A stretch of 64,000 bases of DNA from an uncultured Owenweeksia sp. (GCA_937146805.1 CAKZRR010000036.1:62001-126000); one strand, 5' to 3'; counted from the stretch's first letter, positions 18,733-28,336 are shown. Translations and numbers: made by a program. Notes: generated by a model not told the origin, from the letters alone.

Positions 18733-20047
18733 TGTAGAAACTACCGGAGGACACCCCTCTGGACACGGACTTACCGAGATTGGTATTGTAATTCACGATG
18801 GCATTGCAGTACAGCAAAGCTATTCCACTTTACTAAACCCTGGGCAACACATTCCGTTAACCATTCAAAGCCTTACCGGCATTAATAATGAGATGGTAGC
18901 CAGTGCACCAAGCTTTTCAGAAGTTTGCACTGAAATTCAAGAAATTTTGGCAGGGCATATTTTTGTAGCGCACAACGTAAATTTTGATTACTCCTTTATT
19001 AAGGCGGCCTTTAATCGAGAGCAGATAGAGTACAACCCTAGGCGCCTGTGTACCGTTCGCTACGCTCGAAAAATTGAGAAGGGTCTTAAATCCTATGCCT
19101 TGGGTAATTTATGCAAGCATTTTGGACTAACTAATAAAGCCGCCCACCGGGCATTGGGCGATGCAGAAGTGACGGCTCAAATTTTAGAAATATTACTTAC
19201 TAAGGACTTAGACGCACAGTGGCAGTATTTGGTTAAAAAGAACTCTGGAGAATTAAATTTACCTGCCAATTTACCCAGCAAAAAATACACGGAACTGCCT
19301 GAAAAACCGGGAGTTTATTATTTTTTAGGAGAAGATGGAAAACCAATTTACATTGGAAAAGCTAAAAACCTTAAAAAGCGTGTAGCAAGTCATTTTGTTA
19401 GCGATAAAGAAAGTAAAAAAAGCCAGTCGTTTAAACGCGATATATTTGATCTTAAACACGAGTTAACAGGCAGTGAATTAGTGGCTTCCTTATTGGAGGA
19501 TCACGAAATAAGACAGTATTGGCCCATTCATAATAAAGCACAAAAAAAGCCCAAAACTCGGTTTGGAGTTTTTAGCTTTTACAACCAAAAAGAGATTCCA
19601 AGTTTAGCGATTAATAAAATAAGCCACCAAACTGGCTATTTACGTGAGTTTTACCGTTTGCAAGATGCCCAAAGCTGGGTGCTTCAAATGGTGGATAAAT
19701 ACCGCTTAAATCCGGCCAAATGCGGTTTCCCGTTTAGTGAGGCCAGTTTTAATGAAGCGGTGGACAATCATCCGAATAATTTTGTTCGTTTTTTAAAGGA
19801 TCAAACCGAACAGCAGCAAAGTCGCTTGTTAAAGACCCAAGGGCGTACTTGGGATGAAGATGGCTTTATTTGGATAAAAGACGGCCAATTGGCTGGTTAT
19901 GGGTTCGTTCCTCATAGCGATAACTTACACGAAAGTGAAGAAGTATTGCGCTATGCAATACCGCTAAAAAGCAGCATTACCACAGTGGCTATTTTAAGAA
20001 AAGAATTGGAAAAAGAGTCGGATAATTGGATTGCCCTAAAATCCTAA
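18716..20047 (+). CDS. DEDDh exonuclease fused to a GIY-YIG nuclease domain
   Basis: This 443-residue protein begins with a DnaQ-type 3'-5' exonuclease domain (residues 1-165): FAIVDVETTGG has the DxE pair, FVAHNVNFDYSFI the second aspartate, and HRALGDAEVT the final histidine/aspartate. It is followed by a GIY-YIG domain near residues 195-275 (KPGVYYFLGEDGKPIYIGKAKNLKKRV), as in UvrC. Such fusions are widespread in Bacteroidota and probably act in DNA repair. The start is a TTG at 18716, because the family normally opens M(Y/F)AIVD(I/V)ETTGG; the absence of an ATG and the overlap with the preceding fragment point to a rearranged 5' end. Its stop overlaps the rlmD stop by four bases. Confidence 0.9.
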   Translation: MFAIVDVETTGGHPSGHGLTEIGIVIHDGIAVQQSYSTLLNPGQHIPLTIQSLTGINNEMVASAPSFSEVCTEIQEILAGHIFVAHNVNFDYSFIKAAFNREQIEYNPRRLCTVRYARKIEKGLKSYALGNLCKHFGLTNKAAHRALGDAEVTAQILEILLTKDLDAQWQYLVKKNSGELNLPANLPSKKYTELPEKPGVYYFLGEDGKPIYIGKAKNLKKRVASHFVSDKESKKSQSFKRDIFDLKHELTGSELVASLLEDHEIRQYWPIHNKAQKKPKTRFGVFSFYNQKEIPSLAINKISHQTGYLREFYRLQDAQSWVLQMVDKYRLNPAKCGFPFSEASFNEAVDNHPNNFVRFLKDQTEQQQSRLLKTQGRTWDEDGFIWIKDGQLAGYGFVPHSDNLHESEEVLRYAIPLKSSITTVAILRKELEKESDNWIALKS

Positions 20048-21486
20048 TCTTTTTCAAAAAGCACCACACTCTCAACATGTGATGTGTGTGGAAACTGATC
20101 TACCAAACTGTACTTTTTAACGCTGTAACCAGCTTCTTTAAGTGTTTCCATATCACGTGCTTGCGTAGCAGGATTGCACGAAATGTACACCATTCTTTTA
20201 GCTTTTAGGCGAATAACTTTTCGTAAAGTTTTAGGTGCTATTCCCGCTCTTGGCGGATCCATTACCAAAGTGTCTATTTGATCGGTAAACTCGGGGTGCT
20301 CCAACAAAAACTTACCTACATCAGCAGCATAAAACTCTAAATCGGGGAAACCATTGGCTAATGCTGCCTTTTTGGCATCGGCTACAGCCTGTGCCACTAG
20401 CTCAACACCAATAATTCGTTTATCCTTGCTTCGTTGCGCTAACAACTGAGTAATAGTACCTGTACCTGAAAACAAATCCAACACCACAGGATGGCTGGTT
20501 TCTTCTGATTCAAAAACATAATCCAAGGCTCTTTGGTAAAGGCGTTCGGCACTTTTGGGATTAGTTTGAAAAAAGCTTTCTAAGCTTATATTAAAATCAA
20601 GGCCACAAATATTTTCAGTAATAAACTCATTTCCTAAAAGCACTTTTTGGCTACCATCGGTAGTTAATGGTCTATCACCAATGTCATCATTTAAGGTGTG
20701 AACTAAACCCAATAGTCTCTCACCCAAAATACTTTGCATAAAGCCGGTAAAATCATTGCTATCAAATCGATCTAGCTCAGTAGAGGTGGTTACTAAGTTT
20801 AGCAGTAAGCCATTTTGTTTAAAGGATCGTTTTGCTGTTAAAAAACGACAAAACCCTTCTCGTTTAAGTCCATGCCAGGCGCTAAAGCCTTTATCTCTAA
20901 AATAATCGGCTATTTGAGGTAAAGCATTTTCCAGTTGCGCATCAAATAAACCAGAGTCTTTTTCTAGCTGCTCTACTGATAACCATTGCCCACGTTTTTT
21001 AAATCCCAAAACAAAGCCATTAAACTCTTCATCTATGGTACGCTGGTAGCCCACTGCAGAAAACGAATATTCCATTTTATTGCGGTAATGATACGCTTCG
21101 GGAGATGGTATAAACTCATGTAAAAGCGTTTCGGCTTCTTCTAATTTACCAATGCGTTTGAACAACTCTATGGTTGTTTTCTTTTTATAAAAGTGCTGTT
21201 TATCAATAGGTAAACTAATATATGGGGCACCTGGTATGGGGTGATAGGGGTGACTTACTTCTAGATCACTAGTAGCTAATATGCGGACAAGCTTGGCCTC
21301 GGCAAAACTATTTTTGGGTTTAATAATACGCGCTTCTACCTGTTGGCCAGGAATAGCGTTGGGCACAAAAACAACATATTTTCCATCTTCGGTATCTACG
21401 CGAGCAATGCCTTTTCCCTCAAAGCCAAGGTCTTCGATTATTAATTGTACAATTTGATTTTTTTTGAAGGGTCTCTGTGCACTCAT
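20044..21486 (-). CDS. rlmD: 23S rRNA (uracil-5-)-methyltransferase, RumA/RlmD-like
   Basis: From the ATG at 21486 the product is about 480 residues. It has an N-terminal TRAM domain (KKNQIVQLIIEDLGFEGKGIARV), a SAM-binding domain (VLDLFSGTGTITQLLA) and the catalytic region VMDPPRAGIAPK with VYISCNPATQARD, the motif containing the catalytic cysteine. It methylates uracil in rRNA or possibly tRNA; paralogues differ in target. An upstream TTG at 21495 falls inside the promoter box and is unlikely to be used. Confidence 0.93.
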   Translation of the reverse strand: MSAQRPFKKNQIVQLIIEDLGFEGKGIARVDTEDGKYVVFVPNAIPGQQVEARIIKPKNSFAEAKLVRILATSDLEVSHPYHPIPGAPYISLPIDKQHFYKKKTTIELFKRIGKLEEAETLLHEFIPSPEAYHYRNKMEYSFSAVGYQRTIDEEFNGFVLGFKKRGQWLSVEQLEKDSGLFDAQLENALPQIADYFRDKGFSAWHGLKREGFCRFLTAKRSFKQNGLLLNLVTTSTELDRFDSNDFTGFMQSILGERLLGLVHTLNDDIGDRPLTTDGSQKVLLGNEFITENICGLDFNISLESFFQTNPKSAERLYQRALDYVFESEETSHPVVLDLFSGTGTITQLLAQRSKDKRIIGVELVAQAVADAKKAALANGFPDLEFYAADVGKFLLEHPEFTDQIDTLVMDPPRAGIAPKTLRKVIRLKAKRMVYISCNPATQARDMETLKEAGYSVKKYSLVDQFPHTSHVESVVLFEKD

Positions 21487-21492
21487 AGCCGG

Positions 21493-21500
21493 CAAAATTA
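21493..21500 (-). promoter_or_regulatory. -7 promoter box for the rRNA methyltransferase gene
   Basis: On the minus strand the sequence is TAATTTTG (TAnnTTTG), six bases before the ATG at 21486. Transcription would begin practically at the start codon, suggesting a leaderless mRNA and deciding against the upstream TTG start. Confidence 0.6.
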
Positions 21501-21572
21501 GCTTAATTTAGACCCCCGCAAAGCGAAAATTTCATTTCGTAGGCATGATTAATTTTAATACTATTTAGAAGC

Positions 21573-22847
21573 ATGAGTGTGATAGAACAAAGCCTTAATT
21601 CGGCACAAGCCATAGAGCTAGAAAACAAGTACGGAGCGCATAACTACCATCCATTACCGGTGGTATTAGATAGAGGAGAAGGGGTACATGTTTGGGATTT
21701 GGAAGGAAAAAAGTACTATGATTTTTTATCGGCCTATTCCGCTATTAATCAGGGTCATTGCCATCCTCGAATTATAGGGGCACTTAAATCACAAGCAGAG
21801 CGAATGACTTTGACTTCAAGAGCGTTTTATAACTCGCGATTGGGCGAATTTGAAAAATACGCCTGTGAGTTTTTTGGCTTTGATAAATTATTACCCATGA
21901 ACAGTGGAGCCGAGGCCGTAGAAACAGCGCTTAAGGTAAGTCGTAAATGGGGTTATGAGAAAAAAGGAATAGCCGAAAATGAGGCAGTAATTGTAGTTTG
22001 TGAAAATAACTTTCACGGACGTACAACCACGGTAGTGTCTTTTTCAAACGATCCCGATGCACGCAAAAATTTTGGGCCTTATACTCCAGGTTTTATTTCG
22101 ATACCGTATAATGATAGTAAAGCATTGGCTAAAGTATTGGTAGATGTGCCTAATGTAGTAGCCTTTTTAGTAGAACCAATACAAGGTGAAGCAGGTGTTT
22201 TTGTTCCTAATGATGGTTACCTTTTAGAGGCTAGTAAAATTTGCGCTGCTAATAATGTATTGTTTATTGCTGATGAAATTCAAACGGGAATTGCCCGTAC
22301 AGGAGATATGCTGGCAGTAGAGCATGACGGTGTTAAGCCTGATGTACTTATCCTAGGAAAGGCTTTAAGTGGTGGTGCTTACCCAGTTTCGGCAGTGCTC
22401 GCCAACGATACGGTAATGGAGGTAATAAAACCTGGTCAGCATGGATCTACTTTTGGAGGGAACCCTATTGCTGCAGCCGTAGCAATGGAGGCACTTGAAG
22501 TGGTAAAGGATGAGGATTTAGCAAACAATGCCAAAAAAATGGGGGAGTTGTTTCGCTCTGAGTTGCAAAGTTTTATCGATCAGTGTGATTTGGTTTCTGC
22601 CGTAAGAGGTAGAGGTTTATTAAACGCCATTTTGATTAATGATACACCGGATAGCAGCACGGCTTGGGATATTTGTGTACAGTTAAAAGAAAATGGTTTG
22701 CTTGCCAAGCCTACGCATGGTAATATTATCCGTTTTGCTCCGCCTTTGGTTATTACCGAAGAACAACTACGTGATTGCGTAGCTATTATTAAAACTACTT
22801 TAAACCAACATTGTCTGAGCAAGGGCTTAAGTTGTGGAAATAGCTAA
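21573..22847 (+). CDS. rocD: Ornithine aminotransferase (ornithine--oxo-acid transaminase)
   Basis: This 424-residue class III PLP enzyme converts ornithine and 2-oxoglutarate to glutamate semialdehyde and glutamate. Evidence includes the [18 protein letters not shown] start typical of ornithine aminotransferases, [25 protein letters not shown], the [11 protein letters not shown] segment and the PLP lysine in [16 protein letters not shown]. With the arginase at 8031 it could degrade arginine to glutamate. prmC follows directly. Confidence 0.95.
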   Translation: MSVIEQSLNSAQAIELENKYGAHNYHPLPVVLDRGEGVHVWDLEGKKYYDFLSAYSAINQGHCHPRIIGALKSQAERMTLTSRAFYNSRLGEFEKYACEFFGFDKLLPMNSGAEAVETALKVSRKWGYEKKGIAENEAVIVVCENNFHGRTTTVVSFSNDPDARKNFGPYTPGFISIPYNDSKALAKVLVDVPNVVAFLVEPIQGEAGVFVPNDGYLLEASKICAANNVLFIADEIQTGIARTGDMLAVEHDGVKPDVLILGKALSGGAYPVSAVLANDTVMEVIKPGQHGSTFGGNPIAAAVAMEALEVVKDEDLANNAKKMGELFRSELQSFIDQCDLVSAVRGRGLLNAILINDTPDSSTAWDICVQLKENGLLAKPTHGNIIRFAPPLVITEEQLRDCVAIIKTTLNQHCLSKGLSCGNS

Positions 22848-23696
22848 ATGAAATTAGAACAATTAAAAAAATACAGCCAAGCAGAGTTAAGCTTGGTTTA
22901 TGATAAAAAGGAGGCCGAAAGCCTCTTTTTTATTTTGTTGGAGGCCTATGCAGGTATATCTAAAATGGATTACTTAATGGATAGCTCCAAGGAGTTTTCG
23001 CAGGTAGAACCTCTTTTTAAAGAGGCTATTAATCAGCTAAAAAGGAATGTACCCTATCAATATGTTTTGGGCTACTGCTACTTTTATGGGCTTAAACTAG
23101 CTGTAAACTCATCGGTATTAATACCAAGACCTGAAACTGAAGAACTAGTAGATTGGATACTAAAGGATTATGCGAATGAATCTATTCCATTACGCATTTT
23201 GGATTTGGGTTGTGGTAGTGGCTGCATTAGCTTGGCTTTGGCTAAGCATTTTAAGCAGAGTACCGTTTGGGGTGTTGATGTTTCGGAGGGAGCATTGGAG
23301 GTGGCAAAAAGCAATGCAAAGGCACTAGGTATTAATAACGTACACTTTGAAAAACGAGATATGCTGAACGAAGGGGAGTGGCCAGACCTTAGCTTTGATT
23401 TAATAGTAAGCAACCCTCCTTATATAGCCGCTAACGAAGCTGTAGAAATGGAGGCCAATGTTTTAAACTTTGAACCTCATACCGCTCTTTTTGTAGAGGA
23501 TGAAAGTCCTTTGCTATTTTATAAGGTATTGGCAAGTTTGGCTGAGAAGCAGCTTAGCGATAATGGGAAAATGTTTTTAGAGATAAACCAACAGCTAGGT
23601 GATGAAACACTGCTTTTATACAAAGATACATTCCGCGAAAGCGAACTGCGAAAGGACCTAAGCGGTAACGACCGGTTTATAAGGGTACTGCGCTAA
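22848..23696 (+). CDS. prmC: Peptide chain release factor N5-glutamine methyltransferase
   Basis: This 282-residue SAM-dependent enzyme methylates the GGQ glutamine of release factors. Motifs are LDLGCGSGCISLAL (SAM site) and VSNPPYIAANE (the NPPY catalytic loop), after an N-terminal helical substrate-binding domain. The start codon directly abuts the stop of rocD, so it depends on that transcript. A strong hairpin follows the stop. Confidence 0.96.
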   Translation: MKLEQLKKYSQAELSLVYDKKEAESLFFILLEAYAGISKMDYLMDSSKEFSQVEPLFKEAINQLKRNVPYQYVLGYCYFYGLKLAVNSSVLIPRPETEELVDWILKDYANESIPLRILDLGCGSGCISLALAKHFKQSTVWGVDVSEGALEVAKSNAKALGINNVHFEKRDMLNEGEWPDLSFDLIVSNPPYIAANEAVEMEANVLNFEPHTALFVEDESPLLFYKVLASLAEKQLSDNGKMFLEINQQLGDETLLLYKDTFRESELRKDLSGNDRFIRVLR

Positions 23697-23700
23697 ATAA

Positions 23701-23736
23701 AAAAAGCCTCTAAGTTTTCACTTAGAGGCTTTTAAT
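23701..23736. terminator. Bidirectional intrinsic terminator between prmC and HU
   Basis: AAAAAGCCTCTAAG and CTTAGAGGCTTTT form a perfect inverted repeat around a short TTTTCA loop, with A and T tracts on either side. It sits between the convergent prmC and HU genes and can end both transcripts. Confidence 0.88.
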
Positions 23737-23753
23737 TTTTTGATTTCCGCTAA

Positions 23754-24023
23754 TTACAGTTTACCTGTAAGCTCAGAACCTGCTTTAAATTTAGCAACAG
23801 TTTTAGCTGGAATCTGAATGGTTTTTCCAGTTTGTGGATTTCTACCCTCACGAGCAGCTCTTTCTGAAGTTGAGAATGTACCGAAACCTACTAAAGAAAC
23901 ACGACCACCTTTAGCCATTGTGTTACCTACGTTATCGGTAAAAGAATCTAATGCTTTTTTAGCAGCTGCTTTTGAAATGCCGGCATCTGCAGCCATAGCA
24001 TCGATCAAATCTGATTTGTTCAT
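23754..24023 (-). CDS. hup: HU family DNA-binding protein
   Basis: This 89-residue nucleoid protein bends and compacts DNA. Family signatures are MNKSDLIDAMAADAGISK at the start, VGFGTFSTSERAAREGRNP and the beta-arm stretch QTGKTIQIPAKTV. Length is standard for the HU/IHF family. It is monocistronic, ending at the shared terminator. Confidence 0.97.
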   Translation of the reverse strand: MNKSDLIDAMAADAGISKAAAKKALDSFTDNVGNTMAKGGRVSLVGFGTFSTSERAAREGRNPQTGKTIQIPAKTVAKFKAGSELTGKL

Positions 24024-24169
24024 AATTTCGAAATTATAATATTAGTTAAACAGTTAACAAACTCTCACAAAGTTAGACTAATAGCGGGATTGCGCAAGAT
24101 TAGGCCTGAAAATTTTTCACTTAGTTGATAAATCCTACATTATTGTCAATAACTGGGCTTTATAAGCCT

Positions 24170-25126
24170 CTAATCCTTGTTAAATAGTACCATTTTGGCA
24201 TTATTTTCCAATTTAGAGCCATTTAGGAACTCTTTTATAGCTACTCTTTTCTTTCCTGCTAGCTGTAAACTTTGGATGGAAAGGGTAGTATCGGCACATT
24301 TAACGTTCAAAAACGTCTTATTATCTGTATAAATATCACCTGCTTTTAAGTCAGGTTTTGGTTCTGAAAGGCGCGTTTCAAAAATTTTGAGTTTATAATT
24401 ATCTCCGTTATTATTCAAAACAGCTTGTGCTGCTGGGTAGGGAGAAAGCCCTCTAATAAGGTTGTGCGCCTGATTCGCATCCTTTGAAAAATCAATACTA
24501 CAGGTTTCTTTAAAAATTTTAGGAGCCTCTTTAGTGCTTGCATCATTTTGTTGCGGTAAAGCTTTTGCTATTCCGTCTCTAATTAAACAGGTGCTGTGTT
24601 CTAGTAATTTGGCACCTACCTTCATTAGTCTGTCATGCAACTCGCCTGCGGTTTCGTTTTCACCAATATTTAATTCTTCGCGCTCAATAATAGCTCCTGT
24701 GTCTATTTTCTCATTTATAAAAAAGGTGCTTACACCGGTTTTAGTTTCACCATTAATAATGGCCCAGTTAATAGGAGCGGCTCCGCGGTAATTTGGCAAT
24801 AACGAAGCATGTAAATTAAAGGTGCCCTTAGGCGGCATTTGCCAAACCACTTGAGGCAACATTCTAAAAGCTACCACTATTTGTAAATCAGCTTTATAAG
24901 AAGCTAACTCTTTAATAAAAGCCTCATCCTTTAAATTAGTGGGTTGTAAAATGGGTAAGTCCTTACTTAAAGCGAATTCCTTTATAGCCGAAAATTGAAT
25001 TTTTCGTCCACGTCCTGCTGGTCTATCGGGAGCTGTAATTACCGCTACCACCTGATGCTCATTTTCTATAAGCTTTTGTAAAGAGGCTACCGCAAAATCG
25101 GGGGTACCCATAAAAATGATGCGCAT
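24170..25126 (-). CDS. fmt: Methionyl-tRNA formyltransferase
   Basis: This 318-residue enzyme formylates initiator Met-tRNA using 10-formyl-tetrahydrofolate. Seen: MRIIFMGTPDFAVASL, TAPDRPAGRGRK, the catalytic LHASLLPNYRGAAPINW and VSTFFINEKIDTGAII, then a C-terminal OB-like domain (KAGDIYTDNKTFLNVKC). It lies 38 bases downstream of recQ and appears to have a promoter in that gap. Confidence 0.97.
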   Translation of the reverse strand: MRIIFMGTPDFAVASLQKLIENEHQVVAVITAPDRPAGRGRKIQFSAIKEFALSKDLPILQPTNLKDEAFIKELASYKADLQIVVAFRMLPQVVWQMPPKGTFNLHASLLPNYRGAAPINWAIINGETKTGVSTFFINEKIDTGAIIEREELNIGENETAGELHDRLMKVGAKLLEHSTCLIRDGIAKALPQQNDASTKEAPKIFKETCSIDFSKDANQAHNLIRGLSPYPAAQAVLNNNGDNYKLKIFETRLSEPKPDLKAGDIYTDNKTFLNVKCADTTLSIQSLQLAGKKRVAIKEFLNGSKLENNAKMVLFNKD

Positions 25127-25151
25127 AATAGTATAATGTTATAATGTGGCG

Positions 25152-25159
25152 CAAAAATA
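25152..25159 (-). promoter_or_regulatory. -7 promoter box for fmt
   Basis: TATTTTTG on the minus strand fits TAnnTTTG and lies 25 bases upstream of the fmt start, in the short gap behind recQ. Confidence 0.5.
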
Positions 25160-25164
25160 CAAGC

Positions 25165-27093
25165 CTAATTGAGCTTATTATTCTTCTCGCTAATTTTGAT
25201 GAATCTATTTTCCTGTTTAGTCACTTCCTTATTATCAATCATCCAGCGTAAAGCGGAAAGGCAGCTTAATTTATCCTGCTTTACTTGTTTTATAATTTGA
25301 TCTATTTCAATTCCCTCGTTGTCCGATAAGAGAGTTCGTAGAGCTTCTATAAGCTGATGCAATTGACTGTTAGAGAGAGCCGTTTGATTGGATTTGCGGC
25401 AAACATCACACTGACCACAATTATTGGTTGATTGTTCTCCAAAATAATGGAGTAGTTGTTTGCTTCTACAAACGTTTTGCTCTTTTGTAAAGGCGATTAC
25501 CGCTTCTATTCGTTTTTTGCGATCCTCAAAACGTTGCTCTAAATTTTCTTTGCTTATGGTAAAGGATTTAGTTTGAAGCCTAGCCACCACAAAACTGATT
25601 TCGGTATTTCCCTTACTTTCTAAATACACCAATACATTCCTTTTTTGTAATTCCTTTAGGCATTTCTTTACTTCTTGCACACTTAAATTGGCGCGTTTAG
25701 CAATCAGTTCTTCATTTATAGAGGTAAACTCAACTTGCAATCCACCGTAACTACGCACCAAGGTTTTTATCAACTTATCCCAGGTGCTGTTACTTAGCTG
25801 TAGCTGATACAATTGAGCGGCCTCCATTTTTAACCAAAGCTTAGAACGTTTGTTGAGGGATTCATTTAGACAAATCAAACCTTCTTTTTCTAAAATAGTA
25901 AGTGCCTCATTAGTAGTAAAAGGGGGCAGGTGGTATTGGTCGCAAAAATCACCAAAATCAAATTGAAAAGTGCTTCCTTCTCCCATACCAATAATTAACT
26001 GATAGTAGTTGGATAGGGCTTCGTACACACGCTTAACTTCCTTTAAAGACGGAAAGTTGTCAAGATACTTTTTGCGTAAATTAGCTCCATCACTTGGTGA
26101 AACTAACATTACGGCAAAAGCTTTTTGTTCATTTCGGCCGGCTCGGCCTGCCTCTTGAAAATAGGCTTCTAATGAATCTGGTAAATCCAAGTGAATCACC
26201 AATCGCACATCTGCTTTGTCAATACCCATCCCAAAGGCATTGGTACAAACAATTATTTGAGTTTTATTATTTATCCAACTTTGCTGCTTGGCCAAACGCG
26301 CTTTTACCCCTAAACCGGCATGGTAATAATCTGCCGAAAGGCCATTTCTAGCCAACCATTGTGCTACTTGAACGGTTTGTTTACGGCTACGCAGATATAT
26401 TAAAGTACTGCCCTTAATGCGATTTATTATTTGCAGCGTTTTCGCCCATTTGTTTTCGGTAAGGTTTATATTATAGGACAGGTTTTTTCGCAAAAAGCTT
26501 TTTTGCAGCACATGAGGCGCATTAAAAGCTAAATGTTTTTGAATGTCTACTGCAACTTTTGGCGTAGCCGTAGCGGTAAGTGCTAAAACCGAGCAATCGG
26601 GTAAAATTTCACGTACTTCCTTAATTTGGGTATAGGCGGGTCTAAAATCGTAACCCCATTGCGATATACAATGTGCCTCATCTACCACCAACAGATTTAC
26701 ATCCATTCGTTTAAGTCGCTCTTGCACTAAGCTACTTTGCAACCTTTCGGGCGATAGGTATAGAAATTTATAAAGACCGTTTACACAATTTTCGAGACCA
26801 ATATCAAGCTCCTTAGCGGTAAGGCCAGCACTTATTGACAAGGCTCTTATGCCTCGATTTTTTAGGTTTTCAACCTGATCATTCATCAAGGCTATTAAAG
26901 GCGAAATAACGAGCCCGATACCCGGCTTGGCTAAGATGGGCACTTGAAAACAAATAGACTTTCCACCACCGGTAGGTAAAAGAGCTAGTGTATCTTTTTT
27001 TTGAATGGCCGCATTTATAATATCCTCCTGTAAAGGTCTAAACTCATTAAAGCCCCAATAATCTTTTAAAATTTTATGAATATCAGCCGTCAT
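25165..27093 (-). CDS. recQ: ATP-dependent DNA helicase RecQ
   Basis: This 642-residue superfamily 2 helicase unwinds DNA during repair and recombination. Motifs in order: FRPLQEDII, Walker A LLPTGGGKSICFQVP, the DEAH box in VVDEAHCISQWGYDFRPAY, LALTATATPKV, motif V/VI TNAFGMGIDKADVR and QEAGRAGRNEQK. A zinc-binding region (CRSKQLLHYFG, then CGQCDVC) and a winged-helix tail follow. No HRDC domain is evident, as in many shorter RecQ proteins. Confidence 0.95.
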   Translation of the reverse strand: MTADIHKILKDYWGFNEFRPLQEDIINAAIQKKDTLALLPTGGGKSICFQVPILAKPGIGLVISPLIALMNDQVENLKNRGIRALSISAGLTAKELDIGLENCVNGLYKFLYLSPERLQSSLVQERLKRMDVNLLVVDEAHCISQWGYDFRPAYTQIKEVREILPDCSVLALTATATPKVAVDIQKHLAFNAPHVLQKSFLRKNLSYNINLTENKWAKTLQIINRIKGSTLIYLRSRKQTVQVAQWLARNGLSADYYHAGLGVKARLAKQQSWINNKTQIIVCTNAFGMGIDKADVRLVIHLDLPDSLEAYFQEAGRAGRNEQKAFAVMLVSPSDGANLRKKYLDNFPSLKEVKRVYEALSNYYQLIIGMGEGSTFQFDFGDFCDQYHLPPFTTNEALTILEKEGLICLNESLNKRSKLWLKMEAAQLYQLQLSNSTWDKLIKTLVRSYGGLQVEFTSINEELIAKRANLSVQEVKKCLKELQKRNVLVYLESKGNTEISFVVARLQTKSFTISKENLEQRFEDRKKRIEAVIAFTKEQNVCRSKQLLHYFGEQSTNNCGQCDVCRKSNQTALSNSQLHQLIEALRTLLSDNEGIEIDQIIKQVKQDKLSCLSALRWMIDNKEVTKQENRFIKISEKNNKLN

Positions 27094-27096
27094 CCG

Positions 27097-27630
27097 CTAA
27101 TTTAATTCACCTAGTATAAACTTTACCCGTTTGGGGTTGCTCATCTTTGCTACTTCAATTATTTCATAACCAAAGCTTTGGTAGGTTTTTACCAGCGATT
27201 CATGAATTTCACGCATAGCGGCTAAGTCTTCGCGCCTCTCGTTATCGGTGGCATATATCTCTGGCCATGGGGGTGTTACAAACACCTTATTAAAAAAGGT
27301 GTATTGCTTTGCCTTTACATCCCAATCTTGGGTGTTAATTCCGTCTAAGCGCAGATAGGCAATTACATCTATCAACGATCTATCGTAAAAATTGGTAACA
27401 GCCTTAGTAGCGAGATTATATTGTTCAATTTGTTCGGTAAATACCACTTTACTAAATCCCTCTAGGTCTTTCCATGGTTGCAAATCACTTCCTTTATCTA
27501 ATTCACGTTTTATTACCGCCCTCGATATTTCGTGATGGCAAGGGTAACCCATATTGCTAAAGGAATCAATTAGGGTAGATTTCCCCGTACCTGGCCCGCC
27601 TGTTATTATTACCCTTTGGGTTTTATTCAT
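27097..27630 (-). CDS. P-loop ATPase/kinase-like protein (AAA_28 type)
   Basis: This 177-residue protein has an N-terminal Walker A motif (VIITGGPGTGKSTLIDSF), a mid-region FYDRSLIDVIAYLRL that resembles the nucleotide-kinase-like lid/aspartate motif, and an ERREDLAAMREIHESLVKTY helix typical of the AAA_28/NadR-like kinase family. Substrate unknown. Its stop is separated from the recQ start by three bases, suggesting co-transcription with recQ. Confidence 0.85.
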   Translation of the reverse strand: MNKTQRVIITGGPGTGKSTLIDSFSNMGYPCHHEISRAVIKRELDKGSDLQPWKDLEGFSKVVFTEQIEQYNLATKAVTNFYDRSLIDVIAYLRLDGINTQDWDVKAKQYTFFNKVFVTPPWPEIYATDNERREDLAAMREIHESLVKTYQSFGYEIIEVAKMSNPKRVKFILGELN

Positions 27631-27756
27631 GATTTAGTTAAAAAGTAAAAGTAGTAATTGGGCTTAGCAAAATGCGTGCTTAAAGAATCAAATTAGAATC
27701 AAATACAGCGCAGCACAATGAAAACCGAAATAGGCCTCCAAATTAAAACAAGCTGC

Positions 27757-27764
27757 TTAATTTT
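27757..27764 (+). promoter_or_regulatory. -7 promoter box for the DUF493 gene
   Basis: TAATTTTG fits TAnnTTTG, 21 bases upstream of the ATG at 27786. Confidence 0.55.
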
Positions 27765-27785
27765 GCCTATCTATTTTTTCAAATT

Positions 27786-28067
27786 ATGAGTGATACTAAC
27801 GATAAGTACGAAAAGCTTAAGAAACAGCTGGTAGAGGGATTTTCTTGGCCTACGGTTTACATGTTTAAGTTTATTGTGCCTGCCCAAAACAAAAATTTGG
27901 CGCAGCTAGAGTCTTTGTTTAATAGCGAAGAGTCCGAAATAAGTATTCGCCAATCTAAAACTGGCAAGTTTATAAGCCTTACGGCTAAAGAAATGATGCT
28001 TGATGCCGATAAGGTGATAGACCGCTATATAGCAGCCGAAAGTATAGAGGGTATTATTGCCCTATAG
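27786..28067 (+). CDS. DUF493 family protein (YbeD-like)
   Basis: This 93-residue cytoplasmic protein fits the DUF493/YbeD family, small alpha-beta proteins with a ferredoxin-like fold resembling ACT-type regulatory domains. Family-like stretches are FSWPTVYMFKFIVPA and SKTGKFISLTAKEMM. The exact role is unknown. The 3' end overlaps the convergent cysteine-rich gene by 14 bases. Confidence 0.88.
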   Translation: MSDTNDKYEKLKKQLVEGFSWPTVYMFKFIVPAQNKNLAQLESLFNSEESEISIRQSKTGKFISLTAKEMMLDADKVIDRYIAAESIEGIIAL

Positions 28068-28236
28068 GTTGTACCTCAAATTGTTCTAAATCCTGGCCAT
28101 TGGAAACTATAAATCTAAATTCCAATGGATTACAACAACGTTCGCAGTCTTCGATAAAGCTTTGGTGCGGTACCGAAATGTCTATTAATATAGAGACATT
28201 ACTAAAGCAGTGCGGGCAATTATAAAAGTGTTCCAT
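28054..28236 (-). CDS. CPXCG-motif cysteine-rich small protein
   Basis: This 60-residue protein has two cysteine pairs, FYNCPHCFSN near the start and EDCERCCNP in the middle, in the spacing of a zinc ribbon. It resembles the CPXCG-motif family of small cysteine-rich proteins. Function is unknown; zinc binding is inferred from the cysteines. Its stop overlaps the 3' end of the DUF493 gene. Confidence 0.85.
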   Translation of the reverse strand: MEHFYNCPHCFSNVSILIDISVPHQSFIEDCERCCNPLEFRFIVSNGQDLEQFEVQPIGQ

Positions 28237-28304
28237 TGTAACGTTGTGCTTGTTTTAACCAATTTTTAACGTACTAGTTAACTTTTAACCAGCACTTTAA
28301 AATC

Positions 28305-28312
28305 TAAATTTG
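28305..28312 (+). promoter_or_regulatory. -7 promoter box for the PDZ/type IX protein gene
   Basis: TAAATTTG fits TAnnTTTG and lies 24 bases upstream of the ATG at 28337. It covers an alternative TTG start at 28310, which argues for the ATG. Confidence 0.6.
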
Positions 28313-28336
28313 GTTAAAATTAAAACAATAAGCACC

